From an uncultured Marinoscillum sp. (GTDB lineage Bacteria > Bacteroidota > Bacteroidia > Cytophagales > MED-G16): 64,000 bases of DNA. Position numbers and translations under genes: made by a program. Numbering within the stretch: position 1 is the first letter of the stretch; the number at the start of each line of letters is the position of its first letter. The DNA lies in NCBI GenBank assembly GCA_902523065.1, contig CABYXZ010000001.1, positions 1 to 64,000 of the forward strand, given 5' to 3'. Below are positions 52,353 through 61,672 of this stretch, in pieces. The notes under the pieces were generated by a model. It was not told the DNA's origin and did no database searches. It saw only the letters and a program-made list of their open reading frames with translations.

Positions 52353-53087
52353 ATGTCTGAGTCTGTTGCCATAATACCTACATATAATGAGAGTGGAAAC
52401 ATCAATAATATTTTAGAAAATATACAGGATTTATCCATAAAATTTGATGTAATAGTAGTTGATGATAATTCACCTGACGGGACGGGGGATATTATTAAAG
52501 ATCTTATTGTAAAAAAAAAATTTAATATTAATATAACCTTAATTGAAAGAAAAGTAAAGGATGGTCTTGGGTCAGCATATATAGAAGGATTTCAAAAAGC
52601 AATATCACTAAATTATAAGTTCATTTTTCAAATTGATTGTGACGGATCTCATAATCCAAAAAAATTAGTTGAAATGAAAAAAACCTTAGTAAATGATTCA
52701 GATATAGTTGTTGGATCAAGATATATAAAAGGTATCTCAGTCCTCCACTGGCCTCTTCCACGATTACTATTATCCATTTTTGCTAATTATTATGTAAAAT
52801 TTATAACTGGTATGAAAGTGAACGATTCAACAGGTGGTTTCAATGGATACTCGAGAGATGCTCTAGAAAGTATTTTAAAAAATAAAATTACTTTTCAGGG
52901 TTATGCATTTCAAATTCAAATGAAATTCATAGGGTACAAGTTAGGATTTAAAATAAAAGAAATACCAATAATTTTTAAAGATAGGGAGATTGGAGAATCT
53001 AAAATGTCAATCAATATTTTTTACGAAGCTTTTTTTGGAATATTAGGTATGAAAATAAAAAGTCTTCTATTTCCATTAAAAAGTTAA
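52353..53087 (+). CDS. Polyprenol monophosphomannose synthase-like glycosyltransferase
   Basis: The 244-residue GT2 protein matches DPM1-type enzymes: AIIPTYNESGNINNILENI, VVDDNSPDGTGD, ERKVKDGLGSAYIEGFQKA, FQIDCDGSHNPKKL (DxD in DCDGS), and a hydrophobic segment with LPRLLLSIFANYYVKFITGMKVNDSTGGFNGYS. There are no C-terminal membrane helices, so it is the soluble, peripheral form. It makes polyprenyl-phosphate mannose (or a related sugar) as a donor for protein or lipid glycosylation. The stop overlaps the convergent permease gene by 4 bases. Confidence 0.92.
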   Translation: MSESVAIIPTYNESGNINNILENIQDLSIKFDVIVVDDNSPDGTGDIIKDLIVKKKFNINITLIERKVKDGLGSAYIEGFQKAISLNYKFIFQIDCDGSHNPKKLVEMKKTLVNDSDIVVGSRYIKGISVLHWPLPRLLLSIFANYYVKFITGMKVNDSTGGFNGYSRDALESILKNKITFQGYAFQIQMKFIGYKLGFKIKEIPIIFKDREIGESKMSINIFYEAFFGILGMKIKSLLFPLKS

Positions 53088-54286
53088 TTAAACTTTACAT
53101 TGTCGTTCACTGATATTTTTCCAATAAAATAAATAGGTAAGTAAATTGAAATTAAAATAATCATTGAAAGTGACATATTTATCAAAATTATTTTCAAAAT
53201 CTCAAATTTAATAGGAACAAAATCAAGATAATAGCTATCCTTATCTAAACTAATAATTTTGAATTTAGATTGAACATAAATAAAAACAAAAGCAAAAAAA
53301 TTACTTATTAGTAGGCTCTTAATCAAAATATGAACACCAGCTCGATAAAAAATAGAGTAAATAATTGAATCTTTAGTTCCAAATGATTTTAAAATACCTA
53401 TAGTTTTTACCTTATCCATAATAAAAATTAATACCACGGATATCATATTAAAACATGCTACAAAAGAGAGAATTATAAAAAATATAACCACATTCTTATC
53501 CAATAATTTCAACCAATCGAACACCTGAGAATACTTACTCTCAGAAGTTTCAATGAATTCATCGTAAGAAGACAAATTTTTAATTTTCTCATATGTTGAA
53601 ATAGTATGTTCGTCATTTGATAGATATAAATTAATACCAGATGCATAATTTTCATCCCATCCATAAATCTTTCTTCCTAAGTCAATATCACCGAAGACAA
53701 ATGAGTTATCAAATTCTTCTAGTCCGGTATCATATATAGATTTAATTTTTAATTTTCTAAATACAGGGGGGTCATTAGGAAAAAAAATTGAAACAGTGTC
53801 GTTTACATTTAAATTTAATTTCTCTGAATGAGAACTACTTATTATAATAGAATTTGATAATTTTTCAATATTATTTTTATAATATAAATGAGGAGATATT
53901 TTATCCAAATATTTAATATCAACACCTTTAAATATTACCCCCTCAGATTTATTATTTTTTTCAATCAATGCAGAAAGTAAAACAAATGGGATAGCATCCT
54001 CTATTTCGTTTACCTCTTGATAATTTGAACCAATACCGGAATTAGTATCAATAGGATAATTTTTAAAACTTAGTCCGTTCCCAAAATTTGATATATTCAA
54101 ATGTCCTGAAAAATCAAATATTTTTTCTTTAATTGAATATTGAAAACCATCAAGTACACTTGAAGAAATTAATATAGAAAATATGCCTACACTTAAGGTG
54201 ATTAGAGATGTCTTTTTAATAAGTGAAGAGTAAATACTTGAATTTGATTTCCAAAGATTATTTCCAATTTTATTTAATATATTCAT
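53084..54286 (-). CDS. FtsX/LolCE-type ABC transporter permease
   Basis: The 400-residue protein has an N-terminal membrane helix (about 22-48, LITLSVGIFSILISSSVL), a large periplasmic MacB-PCD-like domain to about residue 260, and three C-terminal helices (VVIFFIILSFVACFNMISVVLIFIMDKVKTIGILKSFG is the typical FtsX segment). It fits LolC/LolE-type permeases. The LolD-like ATPase is encoded at 45046-45702 on the same strand, separated by unrelated genes. Together they could move lipoproteins from the inner membrane. It is divergent from the CotH gene by only 30 bases. Confidence 0.87.
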   Translation of the reverse strand: MNILNKIGNNLWKSNSSIYSSLIKKTSLITLSVGIFSILISSSVLDGFQYSIKEKIFDFSGHLNISNFGNGLSFKNYPIDTNSGIGSNYQEVNEIEDAIPFVLLSALIEKNNKSEGVIFKGVDIKYLDKISPHLYYKNNIEKLSNSIIISSSHSEKLNLNVNDTVSIFFPNDPPVFRKLKIKSIYDTGLEEFDNSFVFGDIDLGRKIYGWDENYASGINLYLSNDEHTISTYEKIKNLSSYDEFIETSESKYSQVFDWLKLLDKNVVIFFIILSFVACFNMISVVLIFIMDKVKTIGILKSFGTKDSIIYSIFYRAGVHILIKSLLISNFFAFVFIYVQSKFKIISLDKDSYYLDFVPIKFEILKIILINMSLSMIILISIYLPIYFIGKISVNDNVKFN

Positions 54287-54290
54287 TAGG

Positions 54291-54298
54291 TAAATTTG
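54291..54298 (+). promoter_or_regulatory. Possible -7 element for the CotH gene
   Basis: TAAATTTG matches TAnnTTTG, 18 bases before the ATG at 54317, within the 30-base gap between divergent genes. No -33 TTTG is seen at normal distance. Confidence 0.3.
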
Positions 54299-54316
54299 CT
54301 CTATAAAATTTAGACT

Positions 54317-55714
54317 ATGGCTATCAAAGATATTATGAAATTTTTCATTTTTTTTAATATGATTTTAATTTCATGTTCAAAAGATGAAATAATTATTGAT
54401 GATATTGAAAATAATGATGAAATATCAGAAAAATTTAATTGCATCAATTGTGAAGATTCTATTTTTATTTTTAGAATAAATACCCTTGGAGGGGAAATTG
54501 TTGATGAACCAAAGATACCATCTGCCCTTACAGTAAGTATACGTGATAGTATACAATATGCTGGAAATATAGGCATCGAATTTAGAGGAGAGACTTCTCA
54601 GTGGTTTGAAAAAAAATCATATGGTTTCGAAACTTGGGATAGAGAATATAATGATGCCGATTATAATTTAGCAGGTCTTCCTGAGGAAGAAGATTGGATT
54701 TTATACGGACCATATAGTGATAAGTCATTGATAAGAAATAAATTAATTTATGAAATATCAAATAGTATTGGAATGTACGCTTCAAGAACTAGATATGTAG
54801 AACTATTCATCAACGAAAAATATCAGGGTTTATACATACTTATGGAAAAACTTAAAAGAGATAAAAATAGAATTAATATATCTAAACTTGAGAATTCAGA
54901 AATTAATGAGGAATTGATCTCAGGAGGGTATATAATCAAAATTGATAAAAGTGATATGGAGGACGGAAGTTATACTGATTATAATTCTTTTCAATCTCAG
55001 TTCGATGTATTTGGAAATGAAAATGGAGATAAAAAAATAAATTTTAATTATGAATATCCTAAGCCAGGAGAAATACACGCTAATCAAAAAAATTATATAA
55101 AAAACTATTTTTATGAGTTTGAGTTATCTCTCGCATCAAACAATTTTAAAGATCCCGTAAACGGCTTCAGAAAATATATAGATGAAGATTCATTTATTGA
55201 TTTTTTTATTTTAAATGAATTATCAAATAACGTCGATGGATATAGATTGAGCACGTACCTTCATAAAGAAAGAAATGAAAAGTTAGTCATTGGTCCAATT
55301 TGGGATTTTAATTTATCATTTGGAAATGCAGATTATTGTGGAGGAGAAAGATATGATGTATGGTGTTTTAAATTCAATGAAAGATGCCTTGGAGATTATT
55401 GGAATGTTCCATTTTGGTGGAATAAACTCTTAGAAGATGAAAAATTTGTAAATAAACTTAAAAATAGATGGCTCTATTTAAGATCAAATCTTTTATCAGA
55501 TCAATCATTGGAGGAACTTATAAATAAGAAGTATGATATTTTGTACAACAGAACTGGTGCTGCAAAAAGAAATTTTGATAGGTGGGAGATTCTTGAAAAT
55601 TATATTTGGCCAAATAGTTATGTTGGAGGAAATTATTATAACGAAATTGAATTTCTTAAAAATTGGATAAAAAACAGGACACTCTGGTTAGATGAGTCAA
55701 TAAACGACCTATGA
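54317..55714 (+). CDS. CotH kinase-family lipoprotein
   Basis: The 465-residue protein has a lipoprotein signal (lipobox MILISC, Cys21); the start could also be the second Met at 54335. The CotH domain shows GIEFRGETSQWFEKKSYGFE, WILYGPYSDKSLIRNKL, YVELFINEKYQGLYILMEKLKRDKNRINI, GGYIIKIDKSD, and GPIWDFNLSFGNADYCGG. CotH is an atypical protein kinase that phosphorylates spore-coat proteins in Bacillus; in Bacteroidota such lipoproteins sit at the envelope and their targets are unknown. The GPIWDFNLSFGN segment holds the likely metal-binding Asp. It shares 4 bases with the following GH3 gene, so the two are cotranslated. Confidence 0.9.
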   Translation: MAIKDIMKFFIFFNMILISCSKDEIIIDDIENNDEISEKFNCINCEDSIFIFRINTLGGEIVDEPKIPSALTVSIRDSIQYAGNIGIEFRGETSQWFEKKSYGFETWDREYNDADYNLAGLPEEEDWILYGPYSDKSLIRNKLIYEISNSIGMYASRTRYVELFINEKYQGLYILMEKLKRDKNRINISKLENSEINEELISGGYIIKIDKSDMEDGSYTDYNSFQSQFDVFGNENGDKKINFNYEYPKPGEIHANQKNYIKNYFYEFELSLASNNFKDPVNGFRKYIDEDSFIDFFILNELSNNVDGYRLSTYLHKERNEKLVIGPIWDFNLSFGNADYCGGERYDVWCFKFNERCLGDYWNVPFWWNKLLEDEKFVNKLKNRWLYLRSNLLSDQSLEELINKKYDILYNRTGAAKRNFDRWEILENYIWPNSYVGGNYYNEIEFLKNWIKNRTLWLDESINDL

Positions 55715-57957
55715 TTATAAAAAGAGTTTTAAAATATTTACTTTTTTCAATAATTAGCTTGCTGATTATTTCATCAATTGTTGTTTATTTAAATCTTGAC
55801 TACAAGATGTATCCATTAAAAGCAGATCAAAAATTATATCCAAAAGATATTTGGCAGATGAATACGGATAGTTTAGCTGAAGAACTTCTTAGTAGAATGA
55901 CACTCGAAGAAAAAATTGATCAGATGTATGGTGAAAAGATGTATAAATCTATACCTAAATTTTTTGGAAATTTTATATTTAAACAACGTTTTCCTCACAT
56001 ATATGTTGGTAGAAATGAAAGACTAAATATACCACCTTGGGTGCTTTCTGATGGACCAAGGGGGGCAAGAGTTCTTGATAAAAATATTGATGCGGTTACA
56101 ACTTTTCCAGTGGCTATGGCAAGGGCCGCTTCGTGGAATACAAATTTAGAATATGAGGTACACGATGTAATTTCTAAAGAGATGAGAGCAAATAAAACAA
56201 ATTATGCAGCAACACCATGTATTAATTTATTGAGACATCCTGGTTGGGGAAGAGCGCAAGAGACCTATGGTGAGGACCCATGGCTTCTTGGTGAGTTTGG
56301 AGTGGCTGCTGTTAAAGGAATTGAGAAGAATAATGTTATGGCATGTCCAAAACATTTTGCACTTAACAGTATTGAAAATTCTAGATGGGTAATTGATGTA
56401 TCTGTTGATGAGAGAACACTTAGAGAGGTTTATTTACCTCATTTCAAAAAAGTAATTGAAGAAGGTAAACCTGCCTCTATTATGTCAGCATACAACAAGG
56501 TAAGGGGAAAATATAGCGGTAGTAATGAAGAGCTATTAACTAATATCCTAAAGAACGAATGGGGTTTTAATGGATTCATTTCAACTGATTGGATGTATGG
56601 GATATATGATGGAGTTGAAGCAATTAATGCAGGGTTAAATGTTGAGATGCCATGGCAGGATGAGTATAGTTACAAAACAATTAGAAATGGGCTAGAAGAA
56701 GATAAGATAACATTAGAAAATATTGATGAATTAGTTCTTTCAACCCTCAAAACCAGATTAAAATATGCTTTTTCGTATGATAGTATAGATTACAATCATG
56801 AATTAATACTAAATAAATCTCATGTAAATTTAGCAAGAGAGGTTGCAGAGGAAAGTATGGTACTTATCAAAAATGAAAATATATTACCATTTGAGTTAAA
56901 AGAAAATTTAAAAATTGGTGTAATTGGCAGATTGGCAGATACAGAAAATACTGGTGATTTAGGAAGTAGTAATTCTAATCCTCCATATGTAGTAACACCA
57001 TTTCTAGGTATTAAAAATTATCACATTAATAATAATAACAAGATCTACTTTGATAGAGCTGATGATATAAATAAATCGATAGAGTTAGCAAAAGATTTAG
57101 ATCATATAATTCTTGTAGTTGGTTACGATTACTCGGATGAGGGTGAATATATTATGAGTAGAGGTCAAATGTTAAAATCAGCAGAAGCTAAAAAACTAAT
57201 TGGAACCAAAGGTGTTGGTGGTGACAGATTAACCCTTAAGCTTAGGGATGAGGATGAAATATTAATTAATGAAATATCAAAAGTTAATGATAATATTGTT
57301 GTTGTTTATGTTGGGGGGAGTGCAATTGATATGAGCAGTTGGGAAGGTAATGTTCCATCAATAATCTTTTCATGGTACTCAGGTATGGAAGGTGGAAATG
57401 CATTAGCAAAAATTATTTACGGTGATGTAAATCCAAGTGGAAAATTACCATTTACTATTGCTAAAAACTCAAGTGATTATCCATATTTTAATCCTTATAC
57501 TGACACAATTACTTATGGATACTATCATGGTTACTCTTTATTTGAAAAATTTAATAAGGATATAGCATATCCATTTGGATACGGATTAAGTTATAGCAAT
57601 TTCAAATATGAAAATTTTAATTTTATTAATGTTGCAAACGAAGACTCAATATTAATTTTTAGTGTGGATCTGACTAATATTAGTGATGTAGGGGGAAAAG
57701 AAATATCTCAGTTTTATGTAGGTTTTGAGAATTCAGAAATAGATAGGCCTCTAAAATTATTAAGAGATTTTAAAAAGGTTTATCTCAAACCAGGTGAAAA
57801 AAAATCAATCAAATTTAAGGTTAATAAGAATGATCTATCATATTACAACATAGAAAAAAAGAAATGGATAAATGAAAAAATAAAATATAATTTCTATGTA
57901 GGAGGTTCATCAGAACAAGATAAATTATTAAAAATTTCAGAATTTATTTATCAATAA
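55711..57957 (+). CDS. Glycoside hydrolase family 3 beta-glucosidase-like enzyme, membrane-anchored
   Basis: The 748-residue product has an N-terminal membrane anchor (YLLFSIISLLIISSIVVYL). The GH3 N-terminal barrel follows with SDGPRGARVLDKN, PCINLLRHPGWGRAQETYGEDPWL, CPKHFALNSIENSRW and the nucleophile Asp293 in FISTDWMYG. Then the alpha/beta sandwich (LKIGVIGRLADTEN, VVYVGGSAIDMSSWEG) and a C-terminal fibronectin type III-like domain (FENSEIDRPLKLLRDFKKVYLKPGEKKSIKF). It cleaves terminal beta-glycosides from oligosaccharides, probably in the periplasm. It is cotranslated with the CotH kinase gene; the convergent methyltransferase gene overlaps by 14 bases. Confidence 0.94.
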   Translation: MIIKRVLKYLLFSIISLLIISSIVVYLNLDYKMYPLKADQKLYPKDIWQMNTDSLAEELLSRMTLEEKIDQMYGEKMYKSIPKFFGNFIFKQRFPHIYVGRNERLNIPPWVLSDGPRGARVLDKNIDAVTTFPVAMARAASWNTNLEYEVHDVISKEMRANKTNYAATPCINLLRHPGWGRAQETYGEDPWLLGEFGVAAVKGIEKNNVMACPKHFALNSIENSRWVIDVSVDERTLREVYLPHFKKVIEEGKPASIMSAYNKVRGKYSGSNEELLTNILKNEWGFNGFISTDWMYGIYDGVEAINAGLNVEMPWQDEYSYKTIRNGLEEDKITLENIDELVLSTLKTRLKYAFSYDSIDYNHELILNKSHVNLAREVAEESMVLIKNENILPFELKENLKIGVIGRLADTENTGDLGSSNSNPPYVVTPFLGIKNYHINNNNKIYFDRADDINKSIELAKDLDHIILVVGYDYSDEGEYIMSRGQMLKSAEAKKLIGTKGVGGDRLTLKLRDEDEILINEISKVNDNIVVVYVGGSAIDMSSWEGNVPSIIFSWYSGMEGGNALAKIIYGDVNPSGKLPFTIAKNSSDYPYFNPYTDTITYGYYHGYSLFEKFNKDIAYPFGYGLSYSNFKYENFNFINVANEDSILIFSVDLTNISDVGGKEISQFYVGFENSEIDRPLKLLRDFKKVYLKPGEKKSIKFKVNKNDLSYYNIEKKKWINEKIKYNFYVGGSSEQDKLLKISEFIYQ

Positions 57958-58627
57958 ATTCTAAAGAATCTTTTGCAGATTTTATTGGTAATAAATGATA
58001 TAAAGTTTTAAAGTCTTCATATGTCTTTAAATTATTATTTTCGAAGTCAAGATTTAAAACACAATTATCTGATGGTTTTACAATTCCTACACCACAATCA
58101 ATATTTGCAATAATAAATTTTAAATTTTTAGAATTCATTAAATTATAACATAATTTCCAGACATCACCAGTCCATATTTTCTGTTTATTCCTTGGAATTT
58201 CCTGTGACATTTTGTTTAAGGGAATCATATCATGGATAAATATGATACCGTTTTTGTTTAATGAGTTTATAGAGTTTTTTAAGTCATCTAAAACTTGATC
58301 ATAATGATGAAGACCGTCAATAAAAATTACATCAAATGTTTGATCGTTATTTTTAAAGAATTCATCACTCTTTACACCGTGAATATTATTTACTGAATCA
58401 AAAGCTGGATCAACTCCATATTTATTATTTATATCAAGAGATATAGAATTATAATTATTACAATCACCTAGTCCAATTTCTAAATATCTACAATTTTTTT
58501 TATCAAAATTATTTAATGCTCTATTTATCAAACTTAACCTATTATAATTCGCTGTTTCGAATTCAAAATCATTCTTAGGTTTAAATTTAGACTTGAATTT
58601 AATGTATGATTGGATAATCTTTTTCAC
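57944..58627 (-). CDS. Class I SAM-dependent methyltransferase (Methyltransf_24-like)
   Basis: The 227-residue protein has a Rossmann-type SAM site (YLEIGLGDCNNYNSISLDI, about residues 47-65) and the segment FDVIFIDGLHHYDQVLDDLKNSINSLNKNGIIFIHDM, typical of methyltransferase family 24 proteins. The next-to-last part (CGVGIVKPSDN) resembles sequences seen in methyltransferases near glycosyltransferase genes. It follows the GT2 gene on the same strand after 2 bases, so it probably modifies a glycan made by that enzyme, such as O-methylation of a sugar. The substrate is inference only. Confidence 0.85.
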   Translation of the reverse strand: MKKIIQSYIKFKSKFKPKNDFEFETANYNRLSLINRALNNFDKKNCRYLEIGLGDCNNYNSISLDINNKYGVDPAFDSVNNIHGVKSDEFFKNNDQTFDVIFIDGLHHYDQVLDDLKNSINSLNKNGIIFIHDMIPLNKMSQEIPRNKQKIWTGDVWKLCYNLMNSKNLKFIIANIDCGVGIVKPSDNCVLNLDFENNNLKTYEDFKTLYHLLPIKSAKDSLEFIDK

Positions 58628-58629
58628 AA

Positions 58630-59517
58630 CTAGTCTATATTTTTTATATGTTTCAATTTATTCCTCTCAATTATCATTTTAGGGAGTAAAAGTAATAGTT
58701 TAATGTAAAATCCTAGAAGATTAAAAAAAGAAAAGATAAAACTTGAAATATTTCTTCTTTTTTTAAAATAGTATTTTGGAAGACCATATACTTTAATCAA
58801 AGCAACAAAATATGAGTGAATAATATTTTTATTAATATTCAAGACACTTGACTTAAGCATAGATCTTGATAAAATAATATTTTTCTTATAACTGGTATTT
58901 TCCTCTCTATCATGAAAAATTTTTGAGTTTTTAGAAATTCCAATTTTAACTTTAAAATAATTTAATCTATCACAAAAATTCCGATCCTCACCATAATGAA
59001 AAAATTCTTTGCTAAATGTCCCATATTTTAAAAATATATCAGACTTAATCATCCAAGCTGCAGCATTAATAAATTTAGTTTCATATAAGTTTTTTTTCCT
59101 GAAATTGACATCAGTATATTTTCTAAAATTAAAATCATACTTATCCCCTTTACCATCATAATGTAGTGGGCTAATTATTCCAAAATTTTTATTTTTTTCT
59201 AAGACATTTACTAAATCAGATATTGTATCTCTCTCTACTTTTGCATCTTGATTTAACAAAAATATATAGTCAGCTTTTTTTTTTTGAGAATATTTTATTC
59301 CAATATTATTTGCTTGTCCAAAACCTAAATTTAGTTGATTTTCAATAAGTTTTATTTCTTTAAATTCAGATAAAATTTTTAATGTTTTATCACTTGATCC
59401 ATTATCAACTACAACTATACTACATGAATATATGGATTTAAATAAAGACTGAATAGTATCCTTAATCCATCTTTCACCATTATGTGTAACAATAATTGTA
59501 AAAACATTTTTTCTCAT
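58630..59517 (-). CDS. Family 2 glycosyltransferase
   Basis: The 295-residue protein shows FTIIVTHNGERWIKDTIQSLF, VVVDNGSSDKTL, QLNLGFGQANNIG, and the DxD-like motif in FLLNQDAKVERD (about residue 97). The acceptor-side segment INAAAWMIKSDIFLKYGTFSKEFFHYGEDRNFCDRL follows. The C terminus has one hydrophobic segment (about 255-280) that may attach it to the membrane. It resembles rhamnosyltransferases and works on an unknown surface glycan. The downstream methyltransferase gene lies 2 bases away. Confidence 0.9.
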   Translation of the reverse strand: MRKNVFTIIVTHNGERWIKDTIQSLFKSIYSCSIVVVDNGSSDKTLKILSEFKEIKLIENQLNLGFGQANNIGIKYSQKKKADYIFLLNQDAKVERDTISDLVNVLEKNKNFGIISPLHYDGKGDKYDFNFRKYTDVNFRKKNLYETKFINAAAWMIKSDIFLKYGTFSKEFFHYGEDRNFCDRLNYFKVKIGISKNSKIFHDREENTSYKKNIILSRSMLKSSVLNINKNIIHSYFVALIKVYGLPKYYFKKRRNISSFIFSFFNLLGFYIKLLLLLPKMIIERNKLKHIKNID

Positions 59518-59598
59518 AAATTTTATTCTTCTGAATAATTATTTAGATAATTTATAATTTAATTCTTAAATATGTCTCATATTTAAAAAACTTATGAT

Positions 59599-60759
59599 AT
59601 GAAAAAACTTTTTATATTACTTTTTACGAGTCACTTCGTTTTCTCATACCAAAATAGTGAATTAAAAGTTGGTTCAGAGAAAATGAATGAGTACCTAAAT
59701 AAAATATCTAATAAGTCAGTAGGTCTCCTAGTAAATCATTCCTCATCCGTAAGTAGCACTCATCTAATTGACACCTTAATTTCTAAAAATATTAACATCA
59801 AAAAAATTTTTAGTCCAGAACACGGATTTACTGGTAATATTGAGAGGGGAAAAAAAGTAAACGGAGATACATTAATTATAGATAATAAAATTATCCCCAT
59901 AATATCAATGTATGGAAAAAGTAGAATTCCCACAAAAGAGTCAATGTATGGTTTGGATATTGTGATTTTTGATATTCAAGATGTTGGAACAAGATTTTAT
60001 ACTTACATAAGCGCAATGCATAATATGATGAACATTTGTGCTGAACTTGGAATATCATTTATGGTCCTAGATAGACCAAATCCAAATAGTGGTTATATTG
60101 ACGGACCTGTTTTAGATATGGAATACCAATCTTATATAGGAATGCACGAGATACCAATAGTACATGCCCTGACAGTTGGTGAGTTAGCAATGATGATAAA
60201 GGGAGAAAAATGGATTAGAAATAGTGAAAAACTTAAATTAAGTGTTATTAAAATAGATAATTGGGATCACAAAAAAGAATATAAATTACCAATTAGACCA
60301 TCACCAAATCTACCTAACCAACAATCAATTCTACTTTACCCATCCCTATGCTTATTTGAACAAACTATTGTCAGTATAGGAAGAGGTACACCTTACCCTT
60401 TCCAAGTAATAGGCCACCCAAATTATGATAATAAATCTTTTTCATTTACACCGAAAAGTGTAACTGAAGAAAGTAAACCTAAATTAGAAAACGAAAAGTG
60501 TTTTGGAATTGATTTAAAAAAAATAAAAGTAAAAAAAGAATTAAATATTAAATATCTAATTGACTTTTATAACAGATTGAAAAGTACCAATTCCGATTTT
60601 TTTGGAAAATATTTTTATAGAATAGCTGGAAATAAAATTTTAGAGAATCAAATTAAAGACGGGATAAGTGAAAGAGAGATAAGATTAAGTTGGAAAGCTG
60701 ATATAGATAAATATAAAAAAATAAGAAAAAAATACTTGCTTTATAAGGACTTTGAATAA
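59599..60759 (+). CDS. NamZ-like exo-beta-N-acetylmuramidase (DUF1343, GH171)
   Basis: The 386-residue product has a signal peptide (MKKLFILLFTSHFVFSYQ) and the DUF1343 pattern: GLLVNHSSSVSSTHLIDTL, FSPEHGFTGN (Glu74, in the conserved PEHG motif), DIVIFDIQDVGTRFYTYISAMHNMM, VLDRPNPNSGYIDGP, MHEIPIVHALTVGELAMM and a C-terminal segment PSLCLFEQTIVSIGRGTPYPFQVIG. NamZ removes terminal MurNAc from peptidoglycan fragments and is common in Bacteroidota. It is likely periplasmic and serves cell-wall recycling or scavenging. It is directly followed by fmt (8-base overlap with the open frame, 1 base before the ATG). Confidence 0.9.
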   Translation: MKKLFILLFTSHFVFSYQNSELKVGSEKMNEYLNKISNKSVGLLVNHSSSVSSTHLIDTLISKNINIKKIFSPEHGFTGNIERGKKVNGDTLIIDNKIIPIISMYGKSRIPTKESMYGLDIVIFDIQDVGTRFYTYISAMHNMMNICAELGISFMVLDRPNPNSGYIDGPVLDMEYQSYIGMHEIPIVHALTVGELAMMIKGEKWIRNSEKLKLSVIKIDNWDHKKEYKLPIRPSPNLPNQQSILLYPSLCLFEQTIVSIGRGTPYPFQVIGHPNYDNKSFSFTPKSVTEESKPKLENEKCFGIDLKKIKVKKELNIKYLIDFYNRLKSTNSDFFGKYFYRIAGNKILENQIKDGISEREIRLSWKADIDKYKKIRKKYLLYKDFE

Positions 60760-60760
60760 A

Positions 60761-61672
60761 ATGAAATTTAAATCTATAATTTTTATGGGTACTCCAGACT
60801 TTGCTGTATGTAGTCTTGATAAAATAATGAAGTCAAAAATTTTAATTAAAGGGGTTATAACAGCACCTGATAGAAATAGCGGTAGAGGAAGAAAAATTAA
60901 TAAATCCCCAGTAAAAGAGTATGCTATTAAAAATAAAATTCCAATTTTTCAGCCTACTAACCTAAAAGATGAAAATTTTCAGAAGGAAATAAAAAAGTTA
61001 AAAGCTGATCTATTTGTTGTAGTTGCATTTCGGATGTTACCAGAGTCTCTAATTAACATACCAAAACTTGGTAGCATCAACCTACATGCATCATACTTAC
61101 CAAACTACAGGGGGGCTGCACCCATTAATTGGGTAATCATAAACGGCGAAAAAGAAACTGGTATAACAGTTTTCTTTTTAAATAAAAATATTGATGAGGG
61201 AGATATCATTAATCAAAAAAAAATAAAAATTAATAAATATGAGAAAGCTGGAGAACTTCACGATAGACTTATGGAGGAAGGATCCAATTTATTAGCGGAA
61301 ACTATAATCGACATATTTAAAAATAGACATAAAAACAAAAAGCAAAAAATCAAATCAAATGACACAAAAGCACCAAAAATTACGAAAAACATATGTTTAT
61401 TATCAAAAAACGAAAAAGCAGAAAAAATTATAAATAAAATTCATGGTCTCAGCCCATACCCGGGAGCTTTTATCCATCATAAAAATAAAAGTTTTAAAAT
61501 TTTTGGAGCTCGACCACATAAATTCGTTAATAATAGTTCTAGTTTTTTTATTTATGATAAAAAGATTTTATATAATAACACCATGAGCGAGACTATTGAA
61601 ATTACTGAAATCCAAGCTGAGGGTAAAAAAAGAATGAATTCCTCAGAATTTATAAAAGGAAATAAAATATGA
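60761..61672 (+). CDS. fmt: Methionyl-tRNA formyltransferase
   Basis: The 303-residue protein starts at ATG 60761 (MKFKSIIFMGTPDFAVCSL); a TTG nine bases earlier overlaps the previous gene and is rejected. It has the formyltransferase core: GVITAPDRNSGRGRK, a loop with FVVVAFRMLPESLINIPKLGSINLHASYLPNYRGAAPINW (catalytic His in NLHASYLP), and GITVFFLNKNIDEGDII. The C-terminal domain is present from about residue 205. It formylates Met-tRNA for translation initiation. It is the first of three packed genes with folA and cinA (4-base overlaps). Confidence 0.95.
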   Translation: MKFKSIIFMGTPDFAVCSLDKIMKSKILIKGVITAPDRNSGRGRKINKSPVKEYAIKNKIPIFQPTNLKDENFQKEIKKLKADLFVVVAFRMLPESLINIPKLGSINLHASYLPNYRGAAPINWVIINGEKETGITVFFLNKNIDEGDIINQKKIKINKYEKAGELHDRLMEEGSNLLAETIIDIFKNRHKNKKQKIKSNDTKAPKITKNICLLSKNEKAEKIINKIHGLSPYPGAFIHHKNKSFKIFGARPHKFVNNSSSFFIYDKKILYNNTMSETIEITEIQAEGKKRMNSSEFIKGNKI

